From assembly GCA_029250825.1 (NCBI GenBank), contig JAQXEN010000070.1, forward strand, positions 1-62,461: a DNA stretch of 62,461 bases, in the 5' to 3' direction. The translations under genes and the position numbers were made by a program. This stretch comes from Porticoccaceae bacterium. GTDB lineage: Bacteria; Pseudomonadota; Gammaproteobacteria; Pseudomonadales; Porticoccaceae. How positions within the stretch are numbered: the stretch's first letter is position 1; each line of letters begins with the position of its first letter. Positions 16,459 through 25,516 of the stretch are shown here, piece after piece. The notes under the pieces are model-generated. The model was not told the origin of the DNA. It ran no database searches and worked only from the letters and a program-made list of their open reading frames with translations.

Positions 16459-17108
16459 TCTTGCGCCTCTGTGGACACGATTACTTGCATTTTTTGTAAC
16501 GCCAGACGCACACGTGATTTAACAGTGCCCAGCGGTAACCCCAGTTCGGCAGACGCTTCGGCGTGGGATTTACCTTCAAGGTAGACCTTGCGCAGAATTT
16601 CATCTTGCTCTTTCGGCAACTGAGCGAGGGAGCTCTGTACCTTGTCTTCGCTGCGTTTTTGCTGCAGCAGTGAGATCGGTGTCTCTTCATCCGGCTCATG
16701 CCAGAAATCTTCATTTTCTAAAGGAAGATGTTGGGTATTGCTTTTGCGGCGCAGCATATCGATGCGACAGTTACGTGCCACGGTATAGATCCAGGTCGTT
16801 GCAGACGCTTTCTCGGCATTGTAGCCGGCGGCTTTGTTCCACACCTTGATCATGACTTCCTGCACCAGATCATCACCTAGACCGGGGAACCATCCTTCGT
16901 TGCGACTGGCGTGTGCAAAGCCTTTGAGCAGCGGGCCAAAATGCTGAAATAACTTGGCAAAGGCCTGTCTGTCGTGAGTCTCGCCCACAGAGATAAGCAG
17001 CTGACTCCACTGGTCAGACCGTTTTTCTGTCGATTTTAAAACAGCCACGCGATCACCATTGATTCTAGGATTTGCTAGATTTTTAGACTCTGTCTTTAAC
17101 ATGCCCAC
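16455..17108 (-). CDS. rpoE: ECF RNA polymerase sigma factor, ChrR-controlled group
   Basis: The 217-residue protein has sigma region 2 (FAKLFQHFGPLLKGFA, then DDLVQEVMIKVW and ATTWIYTVARNCRIDMLRR) and region 4 (LPKEQDEILRKVYLEGKSHAEASAELGLPLGTVKSRV). It is paired with ChrR, placing it in the singlet-oxygen/oxidative-stress ECF11-like group. The GTG at 17108 has TAGGAG eight bases upstream, while the ATG at 17102 does not have good spacing, so I use the GTG. It reads away from the RND efflux operon. The symbol rpoE here follows the Rhodobacter usage, not the envelope-stress factor of E. coli. Confidence 0.88.
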   Translation of the reverse strand: MGMLKTESKNLANPRINGDRVAVLKSTEKRSDQWSQLLISVGETHDRQAFAKLFQHFGPLLKGFAHASRNEGWFPGLGDDLVQEVMIKVWNKAAGYNAEKASATTWIYTVARNCRIDMLRRKSNTQHLPLENEDFWHEPDEETPISLLQQKRSEDKVQSSLAQLPKEQDEILRKVYLEGKSHAEASAELGLPLGTVKSRVRLALQKMQVIVSTEAQE

Positions 17109-17144
17109 TAAAATGGCTCCTACCTTATCATCTTTGGTCTCCTT

Positions 17145-17172
17145 ATTACGCCCATTTAAGGCAACTGGATTA
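17145..17172 (-). promoter_or_regulatory. Candidate ECF-type autoregulated promoter of the sigma/ChrR pair
   Basis: Reading leftward, TAATCC (17172-17167) and CGTAAT (17150-17145) are spaced by 16 bases, close to the TGATCC / CGTA pattern known for ChrR-linked sigma factors. It lies about 40 bases upstream of the GTG start. Confidence 0.45.
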
Positions 17173-17247
17173 AATCTGAAGCCACTATTTAACCTTTATA
17201 TAGAGCCCCTGAGTATTCTGTGACTCCATAGAGATGAATCTTGCGTA

Positions 17248-17253
17248 TATAAT
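17248..17253 (+). promoter_or_regulatory. Candidate -10 box of the RND efflux operon
   Basis: A perfect TATAAT occurs about 30 bases before the chosen ATG at 17285. The -35 region is not convincing. If this is the -10 box, translation from the in-frame ATG at 17234 is impossible. Confidence 0.3.
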
Positions 17254-17284
17254 GCGACCGATCGAAACAAGTGAGAGCCATAAA

Positions 17285-18481
17285 ATGCCCTCGGATGTAA
17301 ATTTCTCTAGGATGACAACGTTGAAAAAAGTTCTTTTGCCGATAGCCTTGATCGCGGTTGCCGCCGTTATCTCGATTACCATTACAATTCTTCGTCCAGC
17401 GCCTCTAAAGCTTGAGGCTCCAGATACCGCGGTGGCGGTAAAAACCCTAATACTTTTTTCTCAGAGTGCAGATTTGCTGGTGGAGTCTCAGGGTACTGTA
17501 TTGCCGCGAACAAAAACGAAGATGATTTCAGAGGTGTCTGGTGCGGTATTGAGCCTGTCGCCAGAGTTTGTTGTGGGCGGAACTTTTGCGGCAGGGGATA
17601 TCCTGCTGCAATTGGATCCCACCGATTATGAAGTTGCGCTGCAGCGTGCAGAAGCGCGCTTGATCAGTATGAATGCACAGGCGACCTTTGAGTTGGCTCG
17701 GGGAACTCAGGCTCAAAAAGAATGGGCTATGACAGGCCGCCCAACAGATGAAGCACCTCTGCTGGCACTGCGAGAGCCCTATTTGGCCGAGGCGCGAGCC
17801 AATGTGTTGCAGGCTGAAGCGGAAGTGAAACAGGCTAAGCTAAAGCTCGCCCGCACCACCATCCGTGCGCCTTATCTGGGAATGGTGGCGGCTAAAACTG
17901 TGGACATTGGACAATACGTTACCGTTGGTACAGCACTGGGTGAGATTTTCGCTATCGACTCTGCGGAGGTGCGCTTGCCACTTACTGAAAAAGATCTTGC
18001 CCGTATTGATCTTGATACCCACACCAAGGCTATTCAGTTGCCAGCAGTTACCCTGAAGGCCACTGTGGCGGCCAAACCGAGACAGTGGAAGGCCAGAGTG
18101 GTGCGCTCCGAGGGCGTTGTTGACCAGCTCAATCGCTCTCAGTATTTGGTTGCTCAGATCGATGATCCCTATGCCCTTAACAACGACTCGGTAGGCGCTA
18201 GTTGGCCCCTGCTAATGGGCACTTTTGTGCGCGCTGAGATTGTCGGCAAACGCATTGATAATGTTTATGCGGTTCCCCGTCATGCCCTGATGGAAGGCCG
18301 TCGAGTAGCTTTGGTGGACAGCGACCAGCGTCTGCGTATCACCCCCGTTAAAACCTCCCACGGTGATGATCAGTTCTACTACATCGACAGTGGGCTTGAG
18401 GATGGCGCTGAAATTATTGTCAGTGCGATGGGTGCAGCGATTGAAGGCATGTTGATCAAACCTGTAGGAAGCACTAATTAA
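17285..18481 (+). CDS. RND efflux periplasmic adaptor (membrane fusion protein)
   Basis: The protein of about 398 residues links the inner-membrane RND pump to an outer-membrane channel. It has an N-terminal membrane anchor (LKKVLLPIALIAVAAVISITITI), a lipoyl/barrel-sandwich half (ISEVSGAVLSLSPEF), a short coiled hairpin (RALQRAEARL to AEAEVKQAKLKLARTTIRAPYLGMV) and beta-barrel and membrane-proximal parts. I start at ATG 17285 because GAGAG lies seven bases upstream; frames also open at 17234 and 17312. The stop overlaps the permease ATG (TAATG). No outer-membrane channel gene is in the window. Confidence 0.88.
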   Translation: MPSDVNFSRMTTLKKVLLPIALIAVAAVISITITILRPAPLKLEAPDTAVAVKTLILFSQSADLLVESQGTVLPRTKTKMISEVSGAVLSLSPEFVVGGTFAAGDILLQLDPTDYEVALQRAEARLISMNAQATFELARGTQAQKEWAMTGRPTDEAPLLALREPYLAEARANVLQAEAEVKQAKLKLARTTIRAPYLGMVAAKTVDIGQYVTVGTALGEIFAIDSAEVRLPLTEKDLARIDLDTHTKAIQLPAVTLKATVAAKPRQWKARVVRSEGVVDQLNRSQYLVAQIDDPYALNNDSVGASWPLLMGTFVRAEIVGKRIDNVYAVPRHALMEGRRVALVDSDQRLRITPVKTSHGDDQFYYIDSGLEDGAEIIVSAMGAAIEGMLIKPVGSTN

Positions 18482-21400
18482 TGCAAAATAATCCAGATCT
18501 GATGCACAATAATCGTGGCCTGATGGCCTGGTTTACTCGCAACCCTGTGGCCGCCAATTTGCTGATGTTGTTTCTGCTCTGTGCCGGTATTCTGAGTTCC
18601 ACAGATCTCAGTAAGGAGATGTTTCCGCGAGCCGAAACTGATGCCATTGAGATTATTGCACCCTATCCCGGTGCGGCACCGGTTGAAGTCGAAAAAGCAG
18701 TTTTACTGCCGATGGAAGCGGCACTGCAGGGATTAAAAGGTATTGAGGAAGTCCGCTCAGTGGCTAATCGCGATCGCGCCTATATCGTTCTCGATGTTGA
18801 ATCCGGCGAAAATATAAACGAACTGATGGCCTTGGTTGAAAACCGCATCGACAGTATTGTCAATCTGCCGGAGGATCTGGAAAAGCCGACGATTAAGCGA
18901 GTTGATAATTATGCTTGGGCACTTGGGTTAGCGGTCTCCGGTCAGATGGACCAGCGCACGCGCAAAGAGATGGGTCAGCAGGTATTTGACGAAATTCAGG
19001 CTCTGCCTGAGGTTAAGCGGGCGATTCTCTGGGGCGGCGATGATTACGAAATCTCCATTGAAGTCAAAGAGACTCGTCTGCGGGAGCTCAACCTGACCCT
19101 TGCTGAAGTGGCTCAGGTGTTGCGTAACTCTTCGGTGGATTTGCCCGCAGGCATGATTCAGGCGAGCGATGGCAATGTGCTGCTGAGAACTCAGGGTAAG
19201 TCTTACAGTGGCGAAGAATTCGCCAATATTGTTTTGCGCAGCCGCGATGACGGCAGTCAGCTTTTGCTCTCGGATGTGGCAACGATTAAAGATGCTTTTA
19301 CCGAGGCCCCAAGTCTGCTGCGCTTCGATCGACAAAATGCCTTTTCAGTGGGGGTGTTTTCCCTTGCGGATCAAGATCTGATTAGTGTCAGCAAGGCAGT
19401 TCAGCAGTATGTTGCGGAGAAACGGCAACTGCTGCCAGAGGGGCTGAGCATTGCCACCTTCAATGATGATTCTTTCCATCTGTTAGGTCGCCTCGATATG
19501 ATGTTGAGCAACCTTGCTGCGGGTGCGATTTTGGTGGCAGTGGTGTTGGGGCTGTTCCTTAATTTGCGAGTCGCTGCCTGGGTTGTAGTGGGGATTCCGG
19601 TGAGTTTTCTCGGCGCTATCTGGTTAATGCCAGTCAATCCATTTCCGGTGAATATCAATGTCCTAAGCCTCTTTGCCTTTATTTTAGTGCTGGGTATTGT
19701 GGTGGACGATGCCATTGTTATTGGTGAAAGCGTTTTCACCGAGGTCAAGGATGAGGCCGACAAGGTGCTCTCTCAGAGCAGTGATCCCAATCTGCTCTAT
19801 GTCGCCCCCGTGGCGACCGTTGTGGCCGGTGCCAAGCGTGTGGCAATACCCTCGACTATTGGTGTTTTGACCACAGTGGCAGCCTTTGCCCCGCTGTTAT
19901 TTGTTGGCGGCACTACGGCTGCTATGTATGAAGCGCTGTCTGTGGTGGTGATTTTGTGTCTGCTGTTTTCGCTGGTTGAGTCAAAGCTTATTTTGCCCGC
20001 ACATTTGGTGGGGCTTAAATTTGGTGGCCCAAAGGTTGCAGGGAATATTGTCAATGCCACAATTGAGCGCTGGCAGCAGGCTATTAGTGCCGGGTTGAGC
20101 CGTTTTATTGAATATCGCTATCAGCCCTTTTTGAAAAAATGCATGACAAATCGCTATGTCACTCTGTCGGCATTTATTGGTGTGCTGATGATTTCCATTT
20201 CTACATTAAGTGGCGGTATTGCTCGATTTGAATTTTTCCCAGATGTTCCCGGGGACGATATTCATGCGATTATCACCATGCAGGATGGCAGCTCAACCGA
20301 GAGTTTTAATGAGGCGCTGTTGGCTGCGGAAAAAGCTATCTACCAAGTCGAAGAGGATTTTCTTGAGGCCAATCCTGGTGCCGAGAGCTTTTTGGCTCAC
20401 ACCTTTTTCTGGACTGAAACCGATGTGTCGGGCAACTTTCGAGTGGAGTTAACCCCAGCAGAAAATCGGCCGCTGAGCGCTATTGATGTGGAGAAGTTGT
20501 GGCGCAAAGAGGTGGGAAATCTGCCCAATGTGCGCAAGCAGGATTATTATTCCAGCACCAGTGCCGGGGGTGGAGCGAAAATCAATATGTCCCTCTACGG
20601 GCCGGATCCAGAGCAGTTATCCCTGGCCGGAGTGGCACTGCAAAATAAGCTTGGTGAGTACGATGGCGTATTTGATATCTACAACTCACAGGGCGTAGGT
20701 GGTCGTGAAATTCTGATCAGCTTAAAGCCCTATGCCAGCCAGCTCGGCATTTCTATGGCGGACGTTGCAAGCCAAGTGCGTCAGGCATTTTATGGGGAGG
20801 AAGTGCAGCGACTGCAGCGCGGACCTCACACTTTAAAAGTCATGGTGCGCTATCCGCTGGAAGAGCGCAGTTCGATTGCGACTCTGGAAGATATGCATAT
20901 TCGCACCGCCAGTGGTCAGGCCATTGCAATCAGTGAGGTGGCAGATATTCGCCTGGGCCTGGGTCTGGCAAAAATTTCTCGGATTGAGCGCAAGCGTGCG
21001 GTAACCATCACCGCGGATGCGGATGCCTCCAAGGTGCAAAGTAGTTCTGTTATCAGTGATATTCGGGATAATTTTATTCCCCAGTTACTGCGCGATTATC
21101 CCAGTGTTGAATTTGGTGTCTCGGGGGCAAGTCAGGAAGAGTCGGAGCTAATCGGCCGACTGATGATTGCCGGTGTCGCCTCACTATTTTTGATCTATGG
21201 CCTGCTGGCGGTGCCGCTGCGCTCCTACGTACAGCCGTTGATTATTATGTCGGTGATTCCCTTTGGTTTTGTCGGTGCGGTTATCGGCCATATTCTCTTC
21301 GATATGGCGATCAGCTCCCTCTCCATTGCCGGTTTGATTGCGCTCTCTGGGGTGGTGGTAAATGACAGTTTGATACTGGTGGAATTCGCCAACCGCGCGC

Positions 21401-21690
21401 GGGAGTCTGAAGACAGTGACGAAGATGCGCTGCTGGCCGCCGGCAAACGCCGCTTTAGAGCGATCCTGCTGACTACTCTGACTACTTTTGTCGGGTTGCT
21501 GCCGATGCTATTTGAAACCAGTATGCAGGCACAATTTGTTATCCCTATGGCGCTGTCGCTAAGTTTTGGTATCTTAACTGCCACCGGGATCACGCTGATT
21601 TTGATTCCCTGTTTATATCTTATTGCCCACGACCTCAAATTGGTACTAAGCCACATCGCAGTTTTCTCTAGCCCCGCGAATCAGAAGTAA
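18481..21690 (+). CDS. RND efflux transporter permease (AcrB/HAE family-like)
   Basis: This 1069-residue inner-membrane proton antiporter has the standard 12-helix layout: first helix near residues 20-37, a large periplasmic loop, helices 2-6, a second loop, and helices 8-12. The fourth helix contains GIVVDDAIVIGES, including the paired aspartates of the proton relay. AVPLRSYVQPLIIMSVIPFG and SLSIAGLIALSGVVVNDSLILVEF match the C-half. The substrate cannot be told; drug, solvent or lipid-like export are possible. It is co-translated with the adaptor. The divergent ECF/ChrR pair hints at, but does not prove, oxidative-stress control. Confidence 0.9.
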   Translation: MQNNPDLMHNNRGLMAWFTRNPVAANLLMLFLLCAGILSSTDLSKEMFPRAETDAIEIIAPYPGAAPVEVEKAVLLPMEAALQGLKGIEEVRSVANRDRAYIVLDVESGENINELMALVENRIDSIVNLPEDLEKPTIKRVDNYAWALGLAVSGQMDQRTRKEMGQQVFDEIQALPEVKRAILWGGDDYEISIEVKETRLRELNLTLAEVAQVLRNSSVDLPAGMIQASDGNVLLRTQGKSYSGEEFANIVLRSRDDGSQLLLSDVATIKDAFTEAPSLLRFDRQNAFSVGVFSLADQDLISVSKAVQQYVAEKRQLLPEGLSIATFNDDSFHLLGRLDMMLSNLAAGAILVAVVLGLFLNLRVAAWVVVGIPVSFLGAIWLMPVNPFPVNINVLSLFAFILVLGIVVDDAIVIGESVFTEVKDEADKVLSQSSDPNLLYVAPVATVVAGAKRVAIPSTIGVLTTVAAFAPLLFVGGTTAAMYEALSVVVILCLLFSLVESKLILPAHLVGLKFGGPKVAGNIVNATIERWQQAISAGLSRFIEYRYQPFLKKCMTNRYVTLSAFIGVLMISISTLSGGIARFEFFPDVPGDDIHAIITMQDGSSTESFNEALLAAEKAIYQVEEDFLEANPGAESFLAHTFFWTETDVSGNFRVELTPAENRPLSAIDVEKLWRKEVGNLPNVRKQDYYSSTSAGGGAKINMSLYGPDPEQLSLAGVALQNKLGEYDGVFDIYNSQGVGGREILISLKPYASQLGISMADVASQVRQAFYGEEVQRLQRGPHTLKVMVRYPLEERSSIATLEDMHIRTASGQAIAISEVADIRLGLGLAKISRIERKRAVTITADADASKVQSSSVISDIRDNFIPQLLRDYPSVEFGVSGASQEESELIGRLMIAGVASLFLIYGLLAVPLRSYVQPLIIMSVIPFGFVGAVIGHILFDMAISSLSIAGLIALSGVVVNDSLILVEFANRARESEDSDEDALLAAGKRRFRAILLTTLTTFVGLLPMLFETSMQAQFVIPMALSLSFGILTATGITLILIPCLYLIAHDLKLVLSHIAVFSSPANQK

Positions 21691-21931
21691 TAGCCAAAAT
21701 ATAAACTACCCTCGCCGATAAAATAAATATTTTTTAGGTGGGGGGGGTTTTTGCCGATAAAGCGTTCTATGCTTGTCTGTAGCAGGTTTCAAATTCGATA
21801 ATATTTCAAGCTACCATCTGGCAGATCTCTGAAGTCACTTCGTTCGTCCCACAGCCCGCCATAGCTATATTTGTTGTCACCATAGGTCCACTTCGTCTGC
21901 GGTTTTTCCGCGACGCCACAATCGAGGAAAT
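21691..21931. other. Intergenic gap between RND and MATE genes
   Basis: This 241-base gap has no gene. A run of eight Gs lies at 21740-21747 between T-rich stretches. The segment 21825-21850 (AGATCTCTGAAGTCACTTCG) has a loose resemblance to the dispersed repeat. No convincing terminator stem was found. Confidence 0.4.
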
Positions 21932-23311
21932 ATGTTTCACGCAGTAAAACGCCGCTGGCATAGCCCCAGCGGTTACAAAGAAGTTCTAGTCTTGGCGATT
22001 CCCCTGGTTATCACCACAAGCGCTGGTAGCGTACAAAGCTTTATTGACCGAATGTTTCTCTCTTGGTTTGATCCCAATGCTCTCGCGGCAACGGTGCCAG
22101 CAACCCTGGTGACCATGACCCTGACAGCGGTGTTTATTGGTTTGGCGGGCTATGTGGGGGTATTTGTCGCCCAGTATTATGGCGCCCGCGAAGATGCTCA
22201 AATCGGCCCTATGGTTTGGCAGGGGTTTTACACCACCGGTCTATCTCTACTGGCGGTGGTGCCTGTTTATCTTTATATAATCCCATTGTTTGAGCTGATA
22301 GGTCACGACCCTATATTGCAGGTTATGGAGGCCAATTATGCTCGGATATTAATTTTGACTATTCCCATTGCGATTATTTCCGCTTCAGTGTCTGGGTTCT
22401 TCTCAGGCATTGGTCGCACCTCCGTGGTGATGTGGAGTAATTTACTGATCACACTAGTGAACTGTGCCCTAGATTATGGCTTGATTTTTGGTCGCTGGGG
22501 AATGCCGCGAATGGGGGTGGAGGGTGCGGCATGGGCTACGTTTATTGCTCTGTTGACCGGTACTCTAATTCAACTGTGGGTGTTTTTTGCTCCACGCTAC
22601 AGGCAGGCTTATAGCACTCTAGGTGGCTGGCACTTAAACTGGACATTGTTTCGGCGCCTGCTGCGCTTTGGTCTGCCGGTGGGCTTTCAATTTCAAATGC
22701 AGATATTAGCGTGGACATTATTTGTTTTGCTGATTGGCCGAATTGGTGTCGCGGCTCTGACCGCTCACAGTATTGCGATGAATGTGTTTATGTTGATAGT
22801 TATGCCAGTGGCAGGAATGAGTATTGCCGTATCCGTTTTAGTCGGCCAGCGCCTCGGGGCAGAGGATACGGAGTCGGCGGAGCGAGTGACCTACTCTGCC
22901 ATTTATCTATCTATGGCCTTCTTTGTTGTGGCTGGACTGCTGTTGGTGACTCAGCCAAACTGGTTTACGGCACCCTTTGTTCAGGGTATGACATCAGAGG
23001 TTTATGCCAGCACCATTCCTCTAGTGGACAGTTTGTTAAGCGTAGTGGCGATATTCTGTGTCTTTGAAGCACTTTCAATGATGATGGCTGGTGCACTAAA
23101 AGGCGCTGGGGATACTCACTTTGTGGCCTGGGCAGGTATTCTCTCTAGCTGGCTGGTGCTGGTATTGCCCACTGCTCTGCTGGCTTATTTCTGGGGGGGT
23201 AATTTACTCTGGTCATGGCTATTTTTTGGACTCAGTGGCGTTATTATGTGCCTAATTCATTGGCTGAGATTTAGGACCGAGAAGTGGAAACTGCTCCGCA
23301 TTACCGCTTAG
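21932..23311 (+). CDS. MATE family efflux transporter
   Basis: The 459-residue inner-membrane protein has twelve hydrophobic segments in two similar halves, typical of MATE (NorM/DinF-type) cation-coupled exporters of drugs and cationic compounds. Family-like stretches are EVLVLAIPLVITTSAGSVQSFIDRMFLSW near the start, GYVGVFVAQYYGAR, GAAWATFIA and ALKGAGDTHF. It stands alone, rightward, after a gap of about 240 bases, and may be followed by a weak terminator at 23376. The exact substrate is open. Confidence 0.88.
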   Translation: MFHAVKRRWHSPSGYKEVLVLAIPLVITTSAGSVQSFIDRMFLSWFDPNALAATVPATLVTMTLTAVFIGLAGYVGVFVAQYYGAREDAQIGPMVWQGFYTTGLSLLAVVPVYLYIIPLFELIGHDPILQVMEANYARILILTIPIAIISASVSGFFSGIGRTSVVMWSNLLITLVNCALDYGLIFGRWGMPRMGVEGAAWATFIALLTGTLIQLWVFFAPRYRQAYSTLGGWHLNWTLFRRLLRFGLPVGFQFQMQILAWTLFVLLIGRIGVAALTAHSIAMNVFMLIVMPVAGMSIAVSVLVGQRLGAEDTESAERVTYSAIYLSMAFFVVAGLLLVTQPNWFTAPFVQGMTSEVYASTIPLVDSLLSVVAIFCVFEALSMMMAGALKGAGDTHFVAWAGILSSWLVLVLPTALLAYFWGGNLLWSWLFFGLSGVIMCLIHWLRFRTEKWKLLRITA

Positions 23312-23375
23312 ATTTTGTCGCGTTTGAGAGGGATTGATAAATCAAGCAGCAAGGCGGTCGCCAGTGTTATTCTAA

Positions 23376-23404
23376 AAGGGCTCTAGCCCTTAAATAAATT
23401 TTTA
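23376..23404 (+). terminator. Weak terminator candidate after the MATE gene
   Basis: AAGGG and CCCTT pair around a six-base loop at 23376-23391, followed at 23399-23403 by a T run. The stem is short and the T run is not adjacent, so confidence is low. Confidence 0.35.
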
Positions 23405-23431
23405 ATAGGTAATAAAGGATGTTTAGCCAAG

Positions 23432-24769
23432 ATGATCGATAAAGCGGATCAAGCGACACTCTATGGGCAGCACCTGTCAGAAAAAACACATCGGTTTCAG
23501 GCCATTCTCGGGGCCACAGAATTTGATGAAATTGTTATTGCCGCCGGCGATAGCAAAATACAGTTCGCCGATGACATGGCCTACCCCTTTGTCGCCAATC
23601 CCTACTTTCGCGAGTGGGTGCCCCTTGGCAAGCGAGTCGGTTCTTACTTACAGATTTCTTTGAACTCAGATCGACCGCGATTGTTTCTGCTCACGGTGGA
23701 AGACATTTGGCACACCGCTCCCCAGAGCCTGCCCGTCGGCTTTGAGCAGGGTCTTGAGATTATTGAATATGCCAGCCTTGATGAGTTAAAAAAGTATCTC
23801 TCTCAGAAGCAGGATGGTACCGCCTTTATCGCTGAAACCAATAGTCTCAATATGGTTCAAGAGTGCTGGAATCCGCAGGCTGTCACCGATCAGATCGACT
23901 ATCAGCGTCGCGCCAAAACCGCCTATGAACAGGACTGCGTGCGCCAGGCTAATCGCCTTGCTGTGCCAGCCCACCGCGCTGCCTATAAAGCGTTTATGGC
24001 CGGTGCTTCGGAGCTTGAGATCGCTGCCGCCTATCTCCGTGGCTGCGGCTGCAGTGAGCATGAAATGCCCTATGGCATTATTGCTGGGGTCAACGAGCAC
24101 GGGGCAGTCTTGCATCATCACAACCTTGATAAGCAGCGCCGCACACCGCGCAGTTTTTTGATCGATGCCGGTGTGGCCGAGAACGGCTATGCCTCGGATA
24201 TTACCCGCACTTACGCCTATGATCCGGGCTCTGATTTTGCCGCCTTAATTGAGGTGATGGATGTGATGCAACAGCAGCTAGTTGCCGGCGGTGGCATAGG
24301 CAAGAGCCCAGTTGACCTGCATGTGCTGTCCCATCTTAAAGTCGCCGAAGTACTGCGCCAATTTGATGTGCTTAAAGTCTCTGCAGAAGAGGCCTTTGAT
24401 CTGGGTATCAGCGCCACGTTTTACCCTCATGGCCTCGGTCACCATCTCGGCTGTAATGTCCATGACAGAGGCAGCAATTTAGCCAATGCTCAGGGTGATT
24501 TATTGCCAGCACCGGAAAAATATCCGAAGTTGCGTAGCGGAGCATTGATGGTTGCCAATCAGATCCATACGGTTGAGCCGGGGCTGTATTTTATTCCTGC
24601 GCTGTTACACCGATTGCGTCAGGGGGAATTTGCCAGCAAAATTAACTGGTCGCGTGTGGAAGACTTTTTACCCTTTGGCGGCATTCGTATTGAAGACAAT
24701 ATTGTTGTTCACAGGGATGGGTCTTTAGAGAATCTAACGCGGGATGCATTTCGGGATATCAAACAATGA
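23432..24769 (+). CDS. pepQ: Xaa-Pro dipeptidase (prolidase)
   Basis: PepQ hydrolyses X-Pro dipeptides in the cytosol with two metal ions. The 445-residue length is normal. Metal ligands of the pita-bread fold can be seen: the aspartates in LIDAGVAENGYASDITRTYAYD, the histidine in YPHGLGHHLGCNVHD, and the glutamates in TVEPGLYF and GGIRIEDNIVV. The ATG at 23432 gives the family-like MIDKADQATLYGQHL; AAGGA lies 12 bases upstream. The stop overlaps the asparaginase-like gene by ATGA, so the pair forms a small peptide/amide hydrolase operon. Confidence 0.94.
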   Translation: MIDKADQATLYGQHLSEKTHRFQAILGATEFDEIVIAAGDSKIQFADDMAYPFVANPYFREWVPLGKRVGSYLQISLNSDRPRLFLLTVEDIWHTAPQSLPVGFEQGLEIIEYASLDELKKYLSQKQDGTAFIAETNSLNMVQECWNPQAVTDQIDYQRRAKTAYEQDCVRQANRLAVPAHRAAYKAFMAGASELEIAAAYLRGCGCSEHEMPYGIIAGVNEHGAVLHHHNLDKQRRTPRSFLIDAGVAENGYASDITRTYAYDPGSDFAALIEVMDVMQQQLVAGGGIGKSPVDLHVLSHLKVAEVLRQFDVLKVSAEEAFDLGISATFYPHGLGHHLGCNVHDRGSNLANAQGDLLPAPEKYPKLRSGALMVANQIHTVEPGLYFIPALLHRLRQGEFASKINWSRVEDFLPFGGIRIEDNIVVHRDGSLENLTRDAFRDIKQ

Positions 24770-25260
24770 AAAAGTTACAGATATTTACCACTGGTGGCAC
24801 CGTAGATAAGATTTATTTTGATGCCCTCAGCGAATTCCAGATTGGCGATCCGGTGGTGGGTGGGGTTTTAGAGAGTATGAATGTTGGCTTTGAGATCAGT
24901 GTCGATGAATTGATGCGCCTCGACAGTTTGGATATGACTGATAAACATCGCCAAATAATTCAGCAGCGTGTGAGTGATTCAGACGCGGAGCATATTTTAA
25001 TTATGCATGGCACGGACGGCATGGTTGAGACGGCTAGCTGGCTTGGTGAAATTGCCAATAAGAAAATTATTTTTACCGGTGCGATGCAGCCCGCTGCTTT
25101 TTCCGATACCGATGCAGTATTTAATATTGGCTGTGCGGTGGGGGCTATTCAGGTGGTGGAGGCGGGTGTTTATATTGCTATGAATGGTCAGATTTTTGTT
25201 GCTGATAAGGTGGTTAAGAATCGGGCTGGGCAGCGTTTTGAAGAGGCTGGATTGCTTTGA
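24766..25260 (+). CDS. Asparaginase-like protein, N-terminal domain only
   Basis: The 164-residue protein contains just the N-terminal domain of type I/II L-asparaginases. TTGGTVDKIYF carries the nucleophile-type threonine, and MHGTDGMVETA carries the second conserved threonine-aspartate pair. Normal asparaginases have about 330 residues with a C-terminal domain that completes the tetramer interface. The frame ends cleanly and nothing after it resembles the missing half, so it looks like a family of stand-alone domains rather than a fresh truncation. ATGA overlap couples it to pepQ. Activity is uncertain. Confidence 0.78.
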   Translation: MKKLQIFTTGGTVDKIYFDALSEFQIGDPVVGGVLESMNVGFEISVDELMRLDSLDMTDKHRQIIQQRVSDSDAEHILIMHGTDGMVETASWLGEIANKKIIFTGAMQPAAFSDTDAVFNIGCAVGAIQVVEAGVYIAMNGQIFVADKVVKNRAGQRFEEAGLL

Positions 25261-25516
25261 ATATTTGAGCGTTCTGTTCGCTTGAGTGTTTTAGAGTGAT
25301 CTCAGTCAGGCTGGGAATAGATCCGTCGTTGTTCCGCTCAGTCGGGATGTCATGGACATAGCTTGTCTCGCGACTGACAGGCTTTCCTTGCCGCTGCCTG
25401 TTATCTCGAACGCTGAACATAATAAACGTATGAGACCGATCGCCAAGGGGCTGTATGGGTTTGCCGCGCCTAGCCGCTCAATCAGGCCGCCCAGTCACCG
25501 CGATCTCTAACCAATA
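25261..25516. other. Intergenic region with dispersed repeat
   Basis: This gap of 256 bases lies between convergent genes. It contains repeat copy 2 (25319-25352) and another short inverted pair, GACTGACAGG and CCTGTTATC, at about 25371-25412. No gene is supported; a short leftward frame over it has no family resemblance. Confidence 0.45.
25319..25352. repeat. Dispersed intergenic palindromic repeat, copy 2
   Basis: AGATCCGTCGTTGTTCC to CAGTCGGGATGTCA aligns without gaps to 9785-9818 at 28 of 34 positions. Both copies lie in gaps after the 3' ends of convergent genes. Confidence 0.6.

Noticed and set aside
21740-21747. Run of eight Gs as a phase-variation switch
   Set aside because: It lies in the middle of an intergenic gap, about 185 bases before the MATE start, and not between plausible promoter boxes.
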